From Streptomyces sp. Isolate_45 (GTDB lineage Bacteria > Actinomycetota > Actinomycetes > Streptomycetales > Streptomycetaceae), in contig NZ_JANFAK020000078.1 in assembly GCF_024721315.2 (NCBI RefSeq), forward strand, positions 1 through 39,489: 39,489 nt of DNA, written 5' to 3'. The translations under genes were made by a program, and so were the position numbers. Position 1 is the stretch's first letter. Each line of letters opens with the position of its first letter. Of this stretch, positions 31,612 through 38,580 are shown piece after piece. The notes under the pieces are model-generated. The model searched no databases. It had not been told where the DNA came from and was given only the letters and a program-made list of their open reading frames with translations.

Positions 31612-33018
31612 ATGTCGGTCCAGGCAGGTTCCGAAACCGAAGCCCAGACACCGCAACGCAGTCTCGGCACCTCGGCCGCACGGAACTTGGCAACCACGAC
31701 CAAGTCCGCGCCGCAGATGCAGGAGATCACCTCGCGGTGGCTCCTGAAGATGCTCCCGTGGGTCCCCGTGCAGGGCGGTACGTACCGCGTCAACCGCCGG
31801 CTGAGCTACTCGGTCGGCGACGGACGCGTGGAGTTCATCAAGACCGGGACCCAGGTCCAGGTCATCCCCGCCGAACTCGGCGAACTGCCGCTGCTGCGCG
31901 ACTACGACGACGAGGGCGTCCTCACCGAACTCGCCAACCGGTGCCAGCAGATCGACTTCGAGGCCGGACAGGAACTCACCTCCTTCGGCAACACCTCCGA
32001 CCGGGTCTTCCTCCTCGCCCACGGCCGCATCGACCACGTCGGCCCCGGCCCCTACGGCGAGGACGCCGTCCTGCGGACCGTCGCCGACGGCGCCTACTTC
32101 GGCGAGGACGCCCTCACCGACGACGAGGCCATCTGGGAGTACACGGCCCGCGCCGCCACCCCCGGTACCGCCCTCGTCCTCTCCCGCCAGGACTTCCTGC
32201 TCCTCGCCGACCGGGTCGACTCCCTGCGCGAGCACGTCGAGAGCGTCCGGACCCAGCCCGCCCAGCGCACCAACAAGTACGGCGAGGCCGCGATCGACCT
32301 CTCCGCCGGCCACCAGGGCGAGGCCGTGCTGCCGGGCACCTTCGTCGACTACGAGGGTCGGCCGCGCGAATACGAGCTCTCCATTGCACAAACGGTCCTG
32401 CGCGTGCACACCCGCGTCGCCGACCTGTACAACCAGCCGATGAACCAGACCGAGCAGCAGTTGCGGCTCACGGTCGAGGCGCTGCGCGAGCGCCAGGAGC
32501 ACGAGATGCTCAACAACCGCGACTTCGGTCTGCTCCACAACGCCGAATACGACCAGCGCATCCAGCCCCACGACGGCGCGCCCACGCCCGACGACATGGA
32601 CCAGCTGCTGAGCATGCGGCGCGGCTCCAAGATGTTCCTCGCGCACCCCAAGGCCATCGCCGCCTTCGGCCGCGAGTGCAACAAGCGCGGCCTGTACCCG
32701 GAGGCCATCGACATCGGCGGTAACCGGGTGCCCTCCTGGCGCGGGGTGCCGATCTTCCCGTCCAACAAGATCCCGATCAGCGACGCCCGTACGACCTCCA
32801 TCCTGTGCATGCGCACCGGCGAGGAGGAGCAGGGCGTGATCGGCCTGCACCAGCCGGGGATCCCCGACGAGATCGAGCCGAGCCTGTCGGTGCGCTTCAT
32901 GGGCATCAGCGAGCAGGCGATCATCTCGTACCTGGTCACCGCCTACTTCTCCGCCGCGGTGCTGGTCCCGGACGCGCTCGGCGTCCTGGAGAACGTCGAG
33001 ATCGGCCGCTGGCGCTGA
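31612..33018 (+). CDS. Family 2B encapsulin shell protein (HK97 fold with cNMP-binding-like insertion)
   Basis: The 468-residue protein has the conserved Family 2 encapsulin N-arm (RNLATTTKSAPQMQ, EITSRWLLKMLPW, GGTYRVNRR; about 24-65) and a CRP-like cyclic-nucleotide-binding domain inserted at about 95-220 (FGEDAL at 163-168). The rest is an HK97-type shell fold, about 225-468 (LSIAQTVLRVHTRVADLYNQ, GSKMFLAHPKAIAAFGREC, IGLHQPGIPDEIEPSLSVRF). No helix-turn-helix exists, so it is not a Crp regulator. It should assemble into a protein nanocompartment. The usual phosphate-contacting Arg of CRP is not evident (W175 aligns there). It overlaps the polyprenyl synthase gene by one base. The ATG has GAAGGGGAAA upstream. 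Confidence 0.93.
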   Translation: MSVQAGSETEAQTPQRSLGTSAARNLATTTKSAPQMQEITSRWLLKMLPWVPVQGGTYRVNRRLSYSVGDGRVEFIKTGTQVQVIPAELGELPLLRDYDDEGVLTELANRCQQIDFEAGQELTSFGNTSDRVFLLAHGRIDHVGPGPYGEDAVLRTVADGAYFGEDALTDDEAIWEYTARAATPGTALVLSRQDFLLLADRVDSLREHVESVRTQPAQRTNKYGEAAIDLSAGHQGEAVLPGTFVDYEGRPREYELSIAQTVLRVHTRVADLYNQPMNQTEQQLRLTVEALRERQEHEMLNNRDFGLLHNAEYDQRIQPHDGAPTPDDMDQLLSMRRGSKMFLAHPKAIAAFGRECNKRGLYPEAIDIGGNRVPSWRGVPIFPSNKIPISDARTTSILCMRTGEEEQGVIGLHQPGIPDEIEPSLSVRFMGISEQAIISYLVTAYFSAAVLVPDALGVLENVEIGRWR

Positions 33019-34064
33019 TGACCCCCAACGCCCTCGCCGCGGGCGAGGGGCAGGAAGCGGCGGTCCTGCTGGAGCGCACGAGGGAAACGGTCAATCCGCG
33101 GCTGCGCCGTACCGTCGAGAGCCTGCCGGGCTCCATGCGGGACGTGGCGATGTACCACTTCGGCTGGCAGGAGGCGGACGGCACTCCGGCGGCGGGCAAC
33201 GCGGGCAAGGCCATCCGGCCCGCGCTCGTGCTGGCCTCGGCGCAGGCCCTGGGCGGTCCGCCCGGAGTCGCCGAGGACGCCGTACGGGCCGCGGTCGCCG
33301 TGGAGTTGGCACACAACTTCACGCTGCTGCACGACGACGTCATCGACAAGGACGTCCGGCGGCGGGGCCGGGCCACGGCCTGGACCGTCTTCGGCATCCC
33401 GGACGCGGTCATCACGGGCGACGCCATGATGGCGCTCGCGCTGCGGCAGCTCGCGGAGGACCCGCACCCGGCGTCGGCGGCGGCCTCGGCCCGGCTCGCG
33501 TCCTGCGTCATCGAGCTCTGCGCGGGGCAGCAGGCGGACTGCGCCTTCGAGCGGCGGCCCGACGTCTCCCTCGACGAGTGCCTGACGATGGCGACGGCCA
33601 AGACCGGCGCCCTGCTCGGCTGCGCGTGCGCCCTCGGCGCGCTGTACGCCGGCGCCGGGCCGGAGGAGGTCGACGCGATGGACGCCTTCGGTCGGGAGGC
33701 CGGGCTGGCCTTCCAGCTGATCGACGACCTGATCGGCATCTGGGGCGACCCGGGCCACACCGGCAAACCGGCCGGGGCCGACCTGGTCGCCCGCAAGAAG
33801 TCCCTCCCCGTCGTGGCCGCCCTCACCTCGGGCACCGAGGCGGGGGCGGACCTCGCGGCCCTGTACGCGGGGCCGATGACCGCCGACGACGTACGGGAGG
33901 CGGCGCGGGCCGTGGACCGGGCCGGTGGCCGCGACTGGGCGCAGGCCCACGCCGCCGACCGGATGGGCCGGGCGGTGCAGGAGCTGTCCCGCGCCGTCCC
34001 GGACCTCGCGGCGGCGGGCGGGCTGCTGGCGCTGGCGGAATTCGTCACGCGGCGGACCAAATGA
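33018..34064 (+). CDS. Trans-polyprenyl synthase, predicted encapsulin cargo
   Basis: The 348-residue all-helical prenyltransferase condenses isopentenyl diphosphate with allylic diphosphates. The first Asp-rich motif is complete (HDDVID, D106, D107, D110). The second reads DDLIG (D236, D237) with Gly instead of the third Asp. GKAIRPALVL and KKSLPVVAALTSG are family elements. The ATG overlaps the encapsulin stop (TGATG), so production of shell and enzyme is coupled. This matches the Family 2B encapsulin/polyprenyl-transferase cargo type described bioinformatically. The N-terminal region before the fold is short (about 28 residues, Ala/Glu-rich), so any cargo-loading segment must be small. Product chain length is unknown. 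Confidence 0.92.
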   Translation: MTPNALAAGEGQEAAVLLERTRETVNPRLRRTVESLPGSMRDVAMYHFGWQEADGTPAAGNAGKAIRPALVLASAQALGGPPGVAEDAVRAAVAVELAHNFTLLHDDVIDKDVRRRGRATAWTVFGIPDAVITGDAMMALALRQLAEDPHPASAAASARLASCVIELCAGQQADCAFERRPDVSLDECLTMATAKTGALLGCACALGALYAGAGPEEVDAMDAFGREAGLAFQLIDDLIGIWGDPGHTGKPAGADLVARKKSLPVVAALTSGTEAGADLAALYAGPMTADDVREAARAVDRAGGRDWAQAHAADRMGRAVQELSRAVPDLAAAGGLLALAEFVTRRTK

Positions 34065-34078
34065 ACGCGTAGGGCGAG

Positions 34079-34119
34079 AAGGCCTGTTCCGGCACCGCGG
34101 TGGTGCCGGAACAGGCCTT
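34079..34119 (+). terminator. Terminator of the encapsulin operon
   Basis: A perfect 18-base-pair stem (AAGGCCTGTTCCGGCACC and its complement) has a 5-base loop and is followed by TTCTG. It lies 15 bases after the polyprenyl synthase stop, defining a two-gene operon. Confidence 0.95.
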
Positions 34120-34185
34120 TCTGTGGTGCTGGGTCAACTCTAGGATCGTTCACGGTTGTTGACACGTGAGTGAAGGGTGTGACCT

Positions 34186-34779
34186 GTGGTGCTGGAGATA
34201 CGCCGGGCGGATCATTCCGAGCGGGACGCGGTGGCGCGGCTGCTCGACGAGGCCTTCCGGGACGACCCGGTCAGCACCTGGGTCTTCCCCGATCCGGAAC
34301 ACCGGGCCGCCGTGCACGGCAAGTTCCTCGGCGTCTTCGTGGACGTGGCCCTGGAGGAGGGGCGGATCGACCGCACCGCCGACGGCGCGGCGGCCGCGCT
34401 GTGGCTGCGGGTCCCGGCGGGCGAGCCGGAGGGCGAGGACGAGGTCCCGGCCCGGATGCGTGCGGTGGCCGACCCGGACAACGAGCGCTGCGAGCTGGTC
34501 GGCCGGCTGACCGGGGAGGTCCATCCGACCGCCGAGGAGCACGAGTACCTGCTGATGATCGCCGTCTCGCCGGACCGGCAGGGCGAGGGGCTGGGTACCG
34601 AGCTGATCCGGCCGGTGCTGGAGCGCTGCGACCGGGACGGGGTGGCCGCGTACCTGGAGGCGAGCAGCGAGCGCAGCATGCGCCTGTACGAACGGCTGGG
34701 TTGGGAGTTCACGGGCCGGACGGTGCGGCTGCCCGGCGGGCCGCAGATGTGGCCGATGTGGCGCAAGCCGCAGGGCTGA
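34186..34779 (+). CDS. GNAT-family N-acetyltransferase
   Basis: The 197-residue protein has the acetyl-CoA loop IAVSPDRQGEGLGTELIRPV (about 125-144) and a C-terminal RLYERLGWEFTG motif. It begins with GTG (a second GTG follows immediately), preceded by GAAGGGTG. The pattern resembles small-molecule or antibiotic N-acetyltransferases of the YitI/PaiA-like kind, but the substrate cannot be told. It is separated from the encapsulin operon by a strong terminator and from the next gene by its own promoter. Confidence 0.87.
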   Translation: MVLEIRRADHSERDAVARLLDEAFRDDPVSTWVFPDPEHRAAVHGKFLGVFVDVALEEGRIDRTADGAAAALWLRVPAGEPEGEDEVPARMRAVADPDNERCELVGRLTGEVHPTAEEHEYLLMIAVSPDRQGEGLGTELIRPVLERCDRDGVAAYLEASSERSMRLYERLGWEFTGRTVRLPGGPQMWPMWRKPQG

Positions 34780-34816
34780 GGCGAGTCAGTCCCGGATTTC
34801 CCGAAAAAGGAGCTAG

Positions 34817-34844
34817 GCAAAGTACTTCATGTGAAGTACTTTGC
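34817..34844. promoter_or_regulatory. 28-base palindromic operator before the DHFR-like gene
   Basis: GCAAAGTACTTCA (34817-34829) and TGAAGTACTTTGC (34832-34844) are perfect 13-base inverted arms separated by TG. A -35-like TTGACG begins at 34845, directly next to it. The architecture is that of a dimeric repressor site (MarR/HxlR-type operators share TACTT...AAGTA). No matching regulator gene is adjacent. Confidence 0.75.
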
Positions 34845-34890
34845 TTGACGTGCCCCGGAGCGGTGGCACCGTCCAGCGGAAGAGAATCGC

Positions 34891-35475
34891 TTGCGCAAGC
34901 TCACGTACTTCATCGCCACCACGGTCGACGGCTTCATCGGGGCCCCGGACGGCGATGCCGATTTCATCCACACCTTCCTCGACCCCGAGTTCATCGGCCA
35001 CCTGGTGGCCGAGTACCCGGAGACGATCTCCGCGACGGGCCGGGCCCAGCTCGGCATCGAGGACGTCGCCCCCAAGCGGTTCGACGCGGTCCTCATGGGC
35101 CGCCGCACCTACGAGCCGGGCCTCAAGGCGGGCATGACCAGCCCCTACGGCCACATGCGCGAGCAGTACGTCGTCTCGCGCACCCTCGCCGCGACCCCCG
35201 ACCCGCAGGTGACCCTGATCGGCGGGGACGTGGTCGAGAAGGTCCGCGAACTCAAGGCGCGGGACGGGCTCGGCATCTGGCTGTGCGGCGGAGCCGACCT
35301 CGCCGGGCAGCTCGCCGACGAGATCGACGAGTACGTCGTCAAGACCTATCCGGTCGTCGTGGGGACCGGCATGCCGATGTCCCGGGCCGGCTTCGGCGTG
35401 CGCCCGCTGGAGCTGACCGGCTGCACCGTACTCGGCGGCGGCCAGACCATCACCTGCTACGCCGCCAAGCGCTGA
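34891..35475 (+). CDS. RibD-C/dihydrofolate-reductase-like oxidoreductase
   Basis: The 194-residue protein has the fold of the RibD C-terminal/DHFR superfamily. It starts RKLTYFIATTVDGFIG and carries VLMGRRTYEPGL, an NADPH-binding LCGGADLAGQLAD (about 130-142) and a terminal CYAAKR. It is likely an NADPH-dependent reductase; the true substrate is not folate with any certainty. The start codon is TTG with GGAAGAG upstream, 7-8 bases away. Expression is probably controlled by the palindrome 47 bases upstream. Confidence 0.88.
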   Translation: MRKLTYFIATTVDGFIGAPDGDADFIHTFLDPEFIGHLVAEYPETISATGRAQLGIEDVAPKRFDAVLMGRRTYEPGLKAGMTSPYGHMREQYVVSRTLAATPDPQVTLIGGDVVEKVRELKARDGLGIWLCGGADLAGQLADEIDEYVVKTYPVVVGTGMPMSRAGFGVRPLELTGCTVLGGGQTITCYAAKR

Positions 35476-35557
35476 CCCGCCGCGCACGCGGGAACCGGCC
35501 CACCGCCGACGGGTGACCGATGGACCGCGGCGGCGCGTGCGGGGAGCGTCGCCCCGC

Positions 35558-35590
35558 GGCCCGGGCACGAGCAGCAGACGTGCCCGGGCC
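35558..35590. terminator. Bidirectional terminator, DHFR-like gene / snapalysin
   Basis: A perfect 12-base-pair stem (GGCCCGGGCACG against CGTGCCCGGGCC) with a 9-base loop lies between the two convergent stop codons. Confidence 0.8.
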
Positions 35591-35662
35591 TGTCGGCCGG
35601 GGACCTCCGGAGGCCCGGCGGGGCACCTCCGGAGGGACCGCGGGGAGCCGCGCGGCGGTCGG

Positions 35663-36319
35663 TCAGCCCTTCGAGCCGAGGCCCGAAGCGGCCAGACCGT
35701 TCGCCCAGAGCTGGTTCACGCGCGAGCGCTCCGCGCTGTTCGGGGTGGCGTTCTGGCAAGAGGTGCCCGGTCCGCCGCCCGACATCAGCTCGCTGCACGG
35801 ACCCGAATAGTGGTCCGGCAGACCCAGCACGTGGCCGGTCTCGTGCGAGGTCACGCGGGTGGAGTTGTACTGCTGGTTCTGCCGGTAGTCCAGGAAGATG
35901 TAGCCCCGGCCGTGCCCGTCCGTGCTCGCGTACGAGCCGCGGGAGTCGTTGCCCTCGCGGTAGGAGAAGTTCCCGCCGGAAGACACCTCCTGCAGCTTCA
36001 CGTTGGTCACCGAGCTGTTCCAGATCCGGGTGGAGCTGGCTATCTGGGTGCGGAAGCTGGGCGCGCTGCGGGTGTTGTAGGTGACGGTCACCGCGAGGGC
36101 GCCCGGGTTCGCCGCGCGCTGCTCGGCGACCGAGCGCCGCACGGCGTCGAAGAATGCGCGGTTGGCGCTCTCGTTCTCCTGCGAGCGCTCGTACGCCGCG
36201 TAGGAGGCCGGGGTGCCGGCGGGGGTGGCGGCGGTCGCGGTGGGGACGATGCCGCCGAGCGCGGCGGCGACGCCGAGACCGACGGCGGAGGCCAGCGTGG
36301 CCTTGCGGGAGTGGCGCAT
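35663..36319 (-). CDS. snpA: Snapalysin (small secreted neutral metalloprotease, M7)
   Basis: The 218-residue preproprotein starts with a Sec signal peptide (about 1-30; basic start, then hydrophobic core, ATA-A), followed by a propeptide of about 40-45 residues. The mature enzyme begins near LAVTVTYNTRSAPSF. The zinc site HETGHVLGLPD supplies H159, E160, H163 and D169; C175 and C188 may pair. Snapalysins are Streptomyces extracellular proteases of 15-17 kDa. It is divergent from a LysR-type gene in the well-known snpA-snpR arrangement, and a T-N11-A inverted repeat lies between. Confidence 0.96.
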   Translation of the reverse strand: MRHSRKATLASAVGLGVAAALGGIVPTATAATPAGTPASYAAYERSQENESANRAFFDAVRRSVAEQRAANPGALAVTVTYNTRSAPSFRTQIASSTRIWNSSVTNVKLQEVSSGGNFSYREGNDSRGSYASTDGHGRGYIFLDYRQNQQYNSTRVTSHETGHVLGLPDHYSGPCSELMSGGGPGTSCQNATPNSAERSRVNQLWANGLAASGLGSKG

Positions 36320-36408
36320 GTGGGGGAGCTCCTACTCATCCGGTGTGGGGGTGGTGGTTCGGTACCGGAGTCTGCGGGAGCGGAAGGGGCCGGCGGATGA
36401 TGTCAGAG

Positions 36409-36431
36409 CCCGATAACACGGGCCTATCGGG
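36409..36431. promoter_or_regulatory. LysR-type operator between snpA and snpR
   Basis: CCCGATA (36409-36415) and TATCGGG (36425-36431) are perfect 7-base arms spaced by 9 bases and contain the T-N11-A signature (T36414, A36426). The site lies between divergent snpA and snpR, as expected for SnpR. An extra half-site CTATCGG lies at about 36480. Confidence 0.75.
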
Positions 36432-36525
36432 AAGTTTTCGGTAGGTCAACTGGCGTGAGAATGGCGGGATTCGGGGGGCTATCGGCGGCTGGTGCGGTTC
36501 ACCGGCGCCGCCCTACTCTCGGGTC

Positions 36526-37458
36526 ATGGAGCTTGAGGTGAGGCACCTGCGCGCGCTGTGCGCCATCGCCGACGCCGGCAGTCTGCACAAGGCCGCGCGG
36601 CAGCTCGGCGTGAGCCAGCCCTCGCTGACGACCCAACTGCGGAGGATCGAACGGGCCCTGGACGGGGAGCTGTTCCTGCGCGAGCGGACCGGCTGTCGAC
36701 CAACGCCGTTCGGGCGCACGGTACTCGGGCGGGCGCGGCCGTTATTGGCCGAGATGGCCGCCCTGGTCGCGGAGGCGCGGGAGGCCGCGCACGGACCCCG
36801 GCTGCGGATCGGCTCGACCGCGAGCCGGGCCCTGCCGGGGTGGCTGCGCAGGCTCCACCGAAGACACCCGGACGCGGAGACCTCGCTGGTCGTCGACGTC
36901 TCGGCCAACGCCCTGCTGCGGATGGTGGACGCCGGCCAACTGGACGTGGCGTTCGTCCACGAGGTGGAGGGCAGCCCGCTACGGGTGCCGGCCGGGCTGC
37001 AACTGCACGTACTGATGGAACGCGAGCCGCAGTTCGTCTCCATGTCCCGGGACCATCCGGCGGCGAGCTCGCCCATCGTGAAGCTGGCGGACCTGGCGCG
37101 CGACCGGTGGACGGTCGACCCCTCCGTCGACGGCGAGTGGGACGGGCTGCGGAGGGTGTTCGCCGGGGCCGGCCTCGACCCGCCCGTCCTGCACGCCGAC
37201 TACCACACGGCGACCTCGCTGATCATCTCCGGCGAGGCGGTGGCGCCCTGTCAGCCCACCTCCGGGCCGCGGGAGGACATGGCCATCCGGCCGCTGTCGG
37301 GGGACCCCCTCGCCGTGCGACTGCTGCTCGCGACACGGCCGGGCGCCCACGCGGAGGTCTTCGAGGACCTCCGCGCGGCCTACCGCGAGGTGGCCCTGAG
37401 CACCCCGCCGTACCGGGCGTGGCTCCGGCACCACGGGAACCGACTGCTGGTGGCCTGA
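36526..37458 (+). CDS. snpR: LysR-family regulator of snapalysin
   Basis: The 310-residue protein has an N-terminal winged HTH (SLHKAARQLGVSQPSLTTQLRRIE, residues 19-42 in two stretches) and a C-terminal periplasmic-binding-like effector domain (about 90-300). Its divergent position beside snpA identifies it as SnpR/MprR, the activator needed for strong snapalysin expression. No ribosome-binding site is obvious; a -10-like TACTCT (36514-36519) 6 bases before the ATG hints at a leaderless mRNA. Confidence 0.92.
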   Translation: MELEVRHLRALCAIADAGSLHKAARQLGVSQPSLTTQLRRIERALDGELFLRERTGCRPTPFGRTVLGRARPLLAEMAALVAEAREAAHGPRLRIGSTASRALPGWLRRLHRRHPDAETSLVVDVSANALLRMVDAGQLDVAFVHEVEGSPLRVPAGLQLHVLMEREPQFVSMSRDHPAASSPIVKLADLARDRWTVDPSVDGEWDGLRRVFAGAGLDPPVLHADYHTATSLIISGEAVAPCQPTSGPREDMAIRPLSGDPLAVRLLLATRPGAHAEVFEDLRAAYREVALSTPPYRAWLRHHGNRLLVA

Positions 37459-37579
37459 GTCCACCGGCCGAGCCCCCGGTACCGCTCCGCCCGCCCCGGC
37501 TCCCGAGCCCGGCTCCCGAGTCCGGCCCCGGCGGTCACCGGCCGCGCGACCCGGGTTCCGTTGTATCGCGACATGCTGC

Positions 37580-37628
37580 TTGACTTCCCCCGGCCGCGAT
37601 ATATCGTGTTCTTACGAGACGCGATATG
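37580..37628 (+). promoter_or_regulatory. Promoter and palindrome of the DUF4097-padR operon
   Basis: TTGACT (37580-37585), 16 bases, then TATCGT (37602-37607) form a plausible promoter. The perfect palindrome CGATATATCG (37597-37606) overlaps the -10. Related CGCGATAT-like elements lie at about 37564-37571 and 37620-37628. Palindromes rich in ATATCGCGAT are typical of PadR-family sites in actinobacteria, so autorepression by the operon's PadR protein is likely. Confidence 0.6.
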
Positions 37629-37661
37629 TTGCGTGCGTCGTCCACGAGGAGGAGCAGCACC

Positions 37662-38579
37662 ATGACAGAGCAGATGACGTGGTCCGTCGCCGCACCCCAG
37701 AAGCTCGACTTCGAGCAGCCGGTGACGGAGCTGCGCGTCCGCGTCGTCGGCGGCACGGTCAATGTGGTCGCCGCCGACGAGGGGCCGGCCCGGCTGGAGG
37801 TCGCCGAGGTGGACGGGCCGCCGCTGCAGGTGGTGCAGGAGGGCGGCGCGCTCACCCTGTCCTACGAGGACCTCCCCTGGAACGGTGCGCAGGGCTTCAA
37901 GAAGTGGTTCGAGGGCAAGCCGTGGAAGGCCTGGTCCGGGGCTTCCGAGGACGGCCGCAAGGCCTGGGAGCGCAGCGTCACCGTGACCGTCGCCGTGCCC
38001 GCCGGTACCCGCGTCCAGGTGGCCGCCGTGAGCGCCGCGACCTTCGTCTCCGGCATCGGGGGCCCGGTCGACGTCAACGGGGTCTCGGGCGACACGACGC
38101 TCGTCGGGCTCTCCGGCCGGGTCAAGGCGCACACGGTCTCGGGCAGTGTCGAGGCGCAGTCCGTCACCGGCGAACTGGGCTTCCACTCGGTCTCCGGCGG
38201 GCTGACGGTGGTCGACGGTGTCGGCGGCAGCGTACGGGCCGACTCGGTCAGCGGGGACATGCTCATCGACCTCGCCCCGGACGCGGCCGCGCCGAAGCCG
38301 GTGGACATCGTCCTGAACTCGGTCTCCGGCGAGGTCGCCATCCGTCTCCCGCACCCCGCCGACGCCAAGGTGGAGGCCAACACCGCCACCGGCGGCGTCT
38401 CCAACGCCTTCGAGGACCTGCGGGTCTCCGGGCAGTTCGGCGCCAAGCGGATCACCGGCACCCTGGGCACGGGCGCGGGCACCCTGCGGGCCACCACGGT
38501 CTCCGGTGCCATCGCGCTCCTGCGCCGCCCCCAGGCCGAGGCCGACGCCCCCCTCCAGCTCGACAAGAAGGTTCTCTGA
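37662..38579 (+). CDS. DUF4097-family beta-repeat protein
   Basis: The 305-residue protein has no signal peptide. From about residue 105 it is a run of short beta-strand repeats with the recurring core VSG (TFVSGIGG, NGVSGDTT, HTVSGSVEA, HSVSGGLT, DSVSGDML, NSVSGEVA, TTVSGAIA), the hallmark of DUF4097/DUF4098 proteins predicted to form a solenoid. Biochemical role is unknown. The ATG at 37662 is preceded by GAGGAGGA. It ends one base before padR, and the pair is a recurrent actinobacterial gene association. Confidence 0.88.
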   Translation: MTEQMTWSVAAPQKLDFEQPVTELRVRVVGGTVNVVAADEGPARLEVAEVDGPPLQVVQEGGALTLSYEDLPWNGAQGFKKWFEGKPWKAWSGASEDGRKAWERSVTVTVAVPAGTRVQVAAVSAATFVSGIGGPVDVNGVSGDTTLVGLSGRVKAHTVSGSVEAQSVTGELGFHSVSGGLTVVDGVGGSVRADSVSGDMLIDLAPDAAAPKPVDIVLNSVSGEVAIRLPHPADAKVEANTATGGVSNAFEDLRVSGQFGAKRITGTLGTGAGTLRATTVSGAIALLRRPQAEADAPLQLDKKVL

Positions 38580-38580
38580 C

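Noticed and set aside
30685..32850. 721-codon minus-strand frame across the encapsulin gene
   Set aside because: It is antisense to a strongly supported gene and crosses nsrR and the promoter region; its composition is typical of a shadow frame.
31612..33018. Crp/Fnr-type transcription factor as the identity of this gene
   Set aside because: A cyclic-nucleotide-binding-like domain is present, but there is no C-terminal helix-turn-helix, and the flanking sequence matches the encapsulin shell fold and N-arm.
37495..37520. CCGGCTCCCGAG repeated twice
   Set aside because: A short, two-copy GC-rich repeat after snpR, without spacers or structure suggesting a CRISPR array or operator.
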